Below, piece after piece: positions 56,802 through 64,000 of a DNA stretch of 64,000 nucleotides. A program made the translations under genes and the position numbers. The DNA comes from Obelidium mucronatum (Eukaryota; Chytridiomycota; Chytridiomycetes; Chytridiales; Chytriomycetaceae), in assembly GCA_025765595.1 (NCBI GenBank), contig JAIVFH010000012.1, positions 310,001 through 374,000 of the forward strand, written 5' to 3'. The notes under the pieces were generated by a model. The model was not told the DNA's origin and made no database searches. It saw nothing but the letters and a program-made list of their open reading frames with translations. Position 1 is the stretch's first letter. Each line of letters begins with the position of its first letter.

Positions 56802-59791
56802 ATGTCCGATCAATTGCTCGAGGTGCAGCGGCGAATACTCCAAACCTTGGACGAACTTCGCTCAGAGTTTTTGGCAAAGACTGAAGATCTCAAGAATGTG
56901 AGAAGTATTGTGGAAGTTTAATTTCTTCAAACTGCCTATGACACGTCACAAACTACCCCACAGGCTGTTTCCTGCATGGACCACTACGCAACAGGAATAC
57001 TTCCGATCGACGCGTCAAATCCTTCAAGAGAAGATGAAGGCTGACACTACCGATTCTCACTTGGATCTTGGCCTTCGTCTTGTTCCGTCAGACTACACGG
57101 CTCCAATGAGCGGAAATAAAAACAAAATTGCGTCGGTTTATACTGAAAAGCAGCAAAGAGCTTCAGTCTCTGGACGAAGGCCCAGCGATACGACATGCGG
57201 TTCGGCTCCCCGCAAAACCCCGAAAAAGAGGCTGTCAAATGCAAGTGAAATTATAGCAGTGGAGTCTTCGAGTATGTTGGAAGATGCCTCGTTGCGCGAT
57301 GCAAAGGATGGCGGATTGAAGCTTCCTGTCTTTGTTGCTCCAACCAGTCAACAACATCACGCAATTGAAATGGACAAGGACAAAAACCTCAGGAATTCAG
57401 ACGTAAAATTGACAGCAGGGAAGGGAAAGTGGGGTGCCATTAAGGCTTCTGTGGCAATCTCATCGGCTTTGCGTGTTTCACGAGCAAGTCAGAATTCCGC
57501 CACGGCACACACCCAGTCTGTAACTATCAAAGCAGGAGAGGCTGAACAAATCAATGAGGAGTCAGCAACACGGCATTTGCCAACAGCAGCTCCTGAACAA
57601 TCTCGTCTCGAGGTTCCGAAACCTGGCAGAAAGAATTCAATCACCAAAACCTCAGATGATTCCATTGATGTCCTTCTTGGCGCCAAGATAAAATCCGCGC
57701 CTTTTCACGCTGAAACCCCAGAGCCAAAGGATGTAGAAAGCACCGACAAAAAGGAATACAACTTGATACGACCGATCATGGCACCTGATCTGAAAAAATC
57801 AATCAAAGAAGAATTCAAAGGGAGAAAATTTGTTTTATGGGCTTTGCTTCCTGCATTTGATAATAAGGGCAGGACTTTGGACTTGGAGCAATTTGATAAA
57901 AGTGACTTTGAAGATGCTTCGTTTAGCATATGTGGATTGCATCCAAGGTCGCATTTTAATTCGTATTGGGACTTTGGAATGACGTGTAAGTTTTGTCAGA
58001 TACTTGAACAATCGACTTATTCTTTGCTTCTCACTGACAGTATCATACTTTGCAATCATTTGGTTGATACCATTTTGTGTATGTTTTGAATTAACTGCGC
58101 TTGACGATGCTCATGTGCCCGCTTTGGATCCAATGTTCTCTGAAGCACTCTCGATACTGTTTGTTTTCCATTCCCCTGTCATTTTCAACCACCAACCATG
58201 CCAAAAAATACAGATATACAATCGTCTTTTTGCTTGATTCGCTGGTTTCCATCGTTACACCTCAACCGCTTGGAGTCTATTCCATGTGCAGTTTTCGAGA
58301 CTATGAACTGTCACGAGAACCCTTGAATGAGTGGATGGTCACATGGTCAAAGAAATATTTATTTCTTCAACTAATTTCTCTGGTTTGAAGTTTTTTTTTT
58401 GATGTTATTTTGAAAGAACACAAACGTTAATTTTATTTTGCATCTTGAATACAGCTTCCTTTCGATATCATATTTTCCAACCGCGATGCCCATGTCTTTC
58501 TTCAGCTACTCCGATTCTTCCGTCTATATCGACTTCCTCAGAAAATCTCTCGTTGCGCAATCTACAAAAAGCTGACGATTCGGCTTGAAAAATCACTCGG
58601 AAACGGTGTCACTCACATTGTTCCCATCTGCGTGATTATAATTTTTGTTATCCACATGAATGCGTGTATGATGTTCTTATTGGGGAAATGGGCTCGATTT
58701 GTTGGATGGGAGATTGCATGGGAAGGCTTCGCGACTGCGGATTTGGGCGCCTTTTATGCGTGGACATTTTATCAAACTATGGGAAATATGCTTCCAATGA
58801 GTTTCATGTGAGCAACCTGTTTTCCTCCTTTGTTTTCCTGTTTTTTTTTTTCTACTTCTTTATTTGCCTTGTGATTTACAACGTTTTCTTTCAGGTTCCA
58901 TACGACTGGTGAACAAGTCTTGGGTGTAATAAGTATGGTTGTTGGATCTGTGATGGTTAGTGTTTGCCTTACCATTCAATGGTTATTTTAACTTATTTTC
59001 AACAGTTTGCGACTTTTATTGGTTCCATCTCTGCCGCAACACTCTCACATGACACATCGGGACGTCTGTATAACCAAAAAATGGATGAACTTAAAGACTA
59101 TATGAAATGGAAAAACGTGAGCGATGAAACTCGACACAAGCTAATCAGCTACTATGAAACAAAATATCGCGGGAAATACTTTGAAGAAGATAGTTTGCTT
59201 GCAGACATGAATGATTCATTGAGAACGGTAATAAGATGTATAATTACCAACGCCAATTCAATTTCTCACAAAAAAAAAACAACTTACGTAGGAAGTATCG
59301 TTGCACAACACTCGAAAGTTAATTGAACAAGTTCCATTCTTGCGAAGATCTGAAAACGATGGACGGGACGAACTGTTTTTTCGGACGTATTGCAGCGGCG
59401 CTACATGCATGTTACTTTACACCTGGAGATTGCATAACAAAGCAGGGTGATTCTGGACTAGATATGTTCTTTATTCTACAGGGAAAAGTCAATGTATTGA
59501 TTAATGACGCCAAGGTTGCTTCTTTATATGATGGGGCATATATTGGAGGTTTGTCCTGTTGTTGTTGTATAATTAAAGAATCTAAAAATAATAATAGAGG
59601 TCGCTCTCGTGACTAAAACATTACGTACTGCAACTGTCCAGGCTGCCATGCCAAGCGTACTCTATCGTTTAACTTGCGAAGATTTCAACAAAATTCTTGG
59701 AGACTTTGCAGATATGAAGATTAAAATCGATAATTTGGCACGGAATGGTGGAAAAACTCTCGATAAAATGAAGAAACTGAGTGGAATGTAA
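56802..59791 (+). CDS. HCN/CNG-like cyclic-nucleotide-gated channel
   Basis: Eight exons. Long disordered Lys/Ser N-terminus, then RSHFNSYWDFGMTL (S1 start), LLDSLVSIVTPQPLG (S3), KKYLFLQLISLLPFDIIF, LLRFFRLYRLP (S4-S5 region), HIVPICVIIIFVIHMNACM (S5), pore, VGSVMFATFIGSISA (S6), C-linker DELKDYMKWKNVSDETRHKL and YFEEDSLL, and a cNMP-binding domain FTPGDCITKQGDSGLDMFFI, YIGEVALV, TLRTATVQA with the phosphate-binding Arg. The pore reads YQTMGNMLPMSFMF and has no GYG. The S4 segment has few regularly spaced Arg. Total 2547 nt with three +1 surpluses (57000-57040, 58160-58215, 59373-59383). Confidence 0.85.
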
Positions 59792-59858
59792 TTTTCTAAA
59801 GCAAGCGATAGATGAATAATGTAAATTAAAAAAAAAAAGAAAAAGAAAAAAAAACAAA

Positions 59859-60265
59859 ATGTCTCTTGTCACCAAATCTATTCTGACCCGCACACTGTCC
59901 ACCACCACTGCTGCAGCTTCAGTAGTCCAACCACCCGCTTCAGCTGCATACAAAGTACAGAGACAACCAACAAGCAACTGGCTGCCCGTATACAGGGACT
60001 ATCAAAGATCACACAACCGAGTCCGAGAAACTATTATCAAGCGGGTTTCGGGAGACTCTTCAGTGAGCTTCTTTCTTTTTTGTTTTGCATATGGCAGCAT
60101 GATATGATGGATGCTAAATACCGTTTGCATGCACAGAAACTGCTGGCCGAATTAACATCAGAACTAAAAACCGAAGGAGAAGTAAACTTGAGAAGTGGCA
60201 ACCTTCATTTGAAAGGAGACCACTTGTACGCTGTTCGTGATTTCTTGACTGCTCGAGGATTCTAA
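59859..60265 (+). CDS. IMG2: Mitochondrial ribosomal protein mL49 (Img2)
   Basis: Two exons (59859-60062, 60137-60265), phase 0, 110 residues. Mitochondrial presequence (MSLVTKSILTRTLSTTTAAA), then the family core YKVQRQPTSNWLPVYRDYQR, ETIIKRVSGD, and LRSGNLHLKGDHLYAVRDFL. Component of the mitochondrial large ribosomal subunit. No frame anomaly. A-rich leader immediately before the ATG; only 67 bp from the stop of the channel gene. Confidence 0.9.
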
Positions 60266-60343
60266 GTTCATCAAAAATCAATGAAAATAAAGAAAAAGGA
60301 AGGGATGCAACGCCTATATTCATGGAATCAATATGTCTCTCTG

Positions 60344-61426
<1,083 letters not shown>

Positions 61427-61476
61427 TCCAATTTCGATAATCTTTTTATGCATTATTTAAATTATTCCAGCTGTTT

Positions 61477-62999
61477 TTACTTTCCCATTGCAATCCGCCG
61501 TGCTTTCATGTACCGCTCATTCGTTCCTGGGTATGCCGTTGCAAAGTCTAGGATAGAAACAATCAACATTAATATTCCAACAAAGCCATTCAACCAGAAC
61601 AGCCTACCGAAATGACCAATCTTAAGTCCATCTACCGGCCTCAATCTACCACAATGGCCTTGATCCCTCATCTTACCTATCCACACATAGCCACCTTTTC
61701 CCAACTCAGTCAACGTCTTTCCCTTGGGAAGGACATACAACTCTGCGATTTGGAATGGCGGCACATTATCGTAATAAAACTTTTTGATTCCATTGGCGTG
61801 AAGGAAGAGAGGTGTCGGCGCATAATCGAGAGATATAGTGTCGTTGAAATCCAACTGAAGCATGTTCTGTCCACAATACCGACTGGTACCAATCCAACCC
61901 GAAAGAGCTCCTCCAAAATATTCTAGTTGCTGGTATACAGGCGGGATCGTAGCAGCAGTCGTGGGCATTTTTGCTTGATTCCGTCTCAAGGAAACACCTC
62001 CCCGCCGATTCCACAGCAACCCAACACCCACACCAACGGAAACCAATTGATTATGATTCAAGAAATATCCAGCTTTCGCCATCTTGAAGCCCCAGCGGAA
62101 TGCGTCTTTATCACCCCAAATATACCTGAAATAAACATTTGCGTGTTTGCAAAAGTACTGCGCGATAGACAACCCTCTTTGAACAGAAAGACGTGATTTG
62201 TCGAGCACAACTTGGCCCGTTTCGAATTCGAATTCGAATTCGTATGGCTGAGAAGTGAGTTTCCAGATTGGGTTCTGCGGATGAGTTGGATTGTAGTCTG
62301 GCCAGAAAAGAGCTCCACCACTACCCCCATCGCCATCTTTTTGAAGGAACTGCTTTGTTTCAAAAAGATACGTGGGATCACGCAATGGCATCACATCTGG
62401 ATCTAGATACAGCAACTGCTCGAACGGGGATGATAGAATGGCATCTATTTTTGGAGCTCCAAGACGCAACTGTTCCTTGTCCCAATTGTATGATTTGATT
62501 TCAGTGGTGAGAAAGTCGCGTGGGGTGATGTTGTGGTTTCTATATATAGTAGTTTTAGTGCTGGCCCACTTGGACGATGCCCGATGTTTACCGCAAGCTA
62601 TCCAGTTGGTTTTGATTGACTTCATTGCTGAGGTATGCTGTGTGGGATGATTTGTTCAACTCAATATTGACAGTTGCTCCAAAGCTCACCAAACTCCACC
62701 GGCAGAGTGCATCCAGTTTCCCTCAGCAGCATTACAGCCATCACAGTCATATCGACAAAGCTGCCTGGCCCAGTAAAGACAATGCCTCTCGATCCTTTTA
62801 CCACATGATCTTGGTTCCTGAGTCCATCTCCCTTCAACACAGTGTCAACATGGAGCTGCAAGAGACTGGCTTGTGAATCAAGAAACGAGTCGCTTCCGTT
62901 GGTTATGATCTTTGTCGATTTGTGCAGCAGAAAGTACAAGGAAATGGCGCCAATGGCAGCGACGAAAACTCGTCTTGGAGTTATTCGAGGAACCTTCAT
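61477..62999 (-). CDS. GT71 alpha-mannosyltransferase (MNN1-type), copy B
   Basis: Type II membrane protein: MKVPRITPRR, signal anchor VFVAAIGAISLYFLL, then LLRETGCTLPVEFAYLSNE (across an intron), NHNITPRDFLTTEIKSYNWD (after a phase-2 intron), LYLDPDVMPLRDPTYLF, GALFWPDYNPTHP, FETGQVVLDKSR, YIWGDKDAFRWGFKM, an insert not in copy A, MLQLDFNDTISLDYAPTPLF, HANGIKKFYYD and a last exon ending AYPGTNERYMKARRI. Same fold, intron positions and likely Golgi role as copy A, but the two lie 14 kb apart. Frame continuous. Confidence 0.88.
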
Positions 63000-64000
63000 A
63001 TCGCAGAGAGAAAAAATATGTCATTGCGTGAGGAAGGAACAATAGTATCCCCGAATAGATAAGTATGGCATTCAAAATTGGATTGGGTCTTTCTTAATGA
63101 CACAAACAGTAATAAATAATACCATCGATTAATCAGCTATTGCATGTATTTGCTCTGGAAAGCAAATTGGATATTCCTAGAAACATAAATTTAATGTCAA
63201 ATTGGAGTTAGCAACTCACCAAATACCTCCATATTGATGGGAGAGTTTTAGTGACTATCTTGAAGCAAGAATGAGGTGCGCACCCGCGCTGGGTTCTTGG
63301 TCTTTTTATACTCTGTGTCGTCTTCAAGCCACGCTCTGATGTCGAAAGTTTGTTAGAAGGATCAGTGTGTTCAGAAACCAGCCAGAAACTGCTTGTAGTA
63401 GCTTGTATTTATTTACTGATTATTCATTTGAGACAGAAATGCGTGAGCGATGTGCCATTCGAACAATCTTCGAACTTGCACAGCTGAATGGCAGGAGCTG
63501 TAATTTGATATGACGGTTGAGGGGCCACATTTTTATTTTTGTTTTATTTTTGTCAGATCTTTGTGCTGTCGAGCTCAGTTGTCTGATTGAAAAATACCCA
63601 AGAGCAATACAGTAAGAGAGAGAGAGAGAGGGGGGGGGGGGGGGGGGGGCAAGGGTGGTGGCTGTGCCAAAACCCAGAGCTAAGAAACCCTACTTTTTTT
63701 CGTCGTTTTTTCGGCTCCACATTTTTTTGTGTTTTTTCTCAACTGTCAGCATGATTCTGCAGTCAGCTGACCCAATTCACTTTCACTCCAAAGGAACGTT
63801 AGTTTGCGAGTTCCTTTACTGTCTTTCGCTTTTATGCTTTACTTCAGCAATAGTGTCCTTGATAAGTGATTCGGAAGTTTGTGTTTCAACAGAGACATGT
63901 TTTTTTGGATCGAAGGAAAGCAAAGGTTCAAGAACAAATTTTTGCTCCGAAACAAACGGAAACAAGAAAAAAAGAAAAAAAAAAGTCTCCTGGAATGTCA
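63000..64000. other. Intergenic edge region
   Basis: About 1 kb upstream of GT71 copy B up to the window edge. No supportable gene. Contains the (AG)n/G-run at 63615-63649 and a T-rich stretch at 63690-63740. Probably promoter of the GT71 gene and flank of a gene beyond the window. Confidence 0.4.
63615..63649. repeat. (AG)n followed by a run of about 20 G
   Basis: Eight AG dinucleotides lead into an uninterrupted run of about 20 G ending at 63649. Potential G-quadruplex; also a place where base calls are unreliable. Confidence 0.85.

Overview
The window is nuclear DNA of a fungus-like eukaryote. It has short GT-AG introns (about 43-75 nt, often with a CTAAC/CTGAC-like branch point), monocistronic genes on both strands, tRNA genes with internal promoters and LTR-retroelement debris. 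GT71 mannosyltransferases, a GH125 mannosidase, an Acr3 arsenite transporter, an IQGAP and a Rad60-like protein fit a fungus. A calaxin (ciliary outer-arm dynein docking) gene says the organism makes a motile flagellum, so a zoosporic early-diverging fungus (chytrid or blastocladialean grade) is my best guess. The species is not identifiable from this sequence.

Layout. 1-8.4 kb: 3' end of an unknown gene, a METTL16-type-fold (Methyltransf_16) lysine methyltransferase, the splicing helicase PRP22/DHX8 and an N/Q/H-rich protein. 8.4-12.1 kb: two tandem RhoGAP-like loci, the second degraded. 12.5-20.1 kb: Rad60/NIP45-like SUMO-fold protein, IQGAP, and an unplaced 308-aa protein. 20.3-29.1 kb: tRNA and repeat region, with a 1.9-kb near-identical inverted repeat (each arm carries tRNA-Glu, tRNA-Asn and a Ty1/copia integrase fragment) flanking a Ty3/gypsy remnant and 191-bp tandem repeats. 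29.2-38.2 kb: eIF3b, an Ecm4-type glutathione transferase, GH125, calaxin, and a Sac-family protein with a destroyed catalytic motif. 39.5-45.6 kb: PH/coiled-coil protein, RCC1, and a bacterial-type cytosine-C5 DNA methyltransferase with introns. 45.6-64 kb: GT71 mannosyltransferase, small proteins, Acr3, ZWILCH kinetochore protein, GH31 glucosidase, an HCN/CNG-like channel, mitochondrial ribosomal protein mL49, a UBE2T-like E2, and a second GT71.

The most unusual observation is that at least 20 conserved coding regions in about 12 genes can only be read through if one base is skipped (+1 shift). I found no position that requires a -1 shift in a host gene. In nine genes the spliced CDS length modulo 3 equals the number of +1 shifts found independently by homology. 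In many cases the last zero-frame codon is CTT, and in six it is CTT followed by A, as at the yeast Ty1 +1 site. Either the organism uses +1 ribosomal frameshifting widely, or the assembly carries an insertion-biased error. Several other genes (PRP22, RCC1, both GT71s, calaxin) need no shift.

The genes do not form operons and share no single pathway. Mannan or glycan handling (two GT71, GH125, GH31) and flagellar or sensory function (calaxin, cyclic-nucleotide channel) are the recurrent themes.
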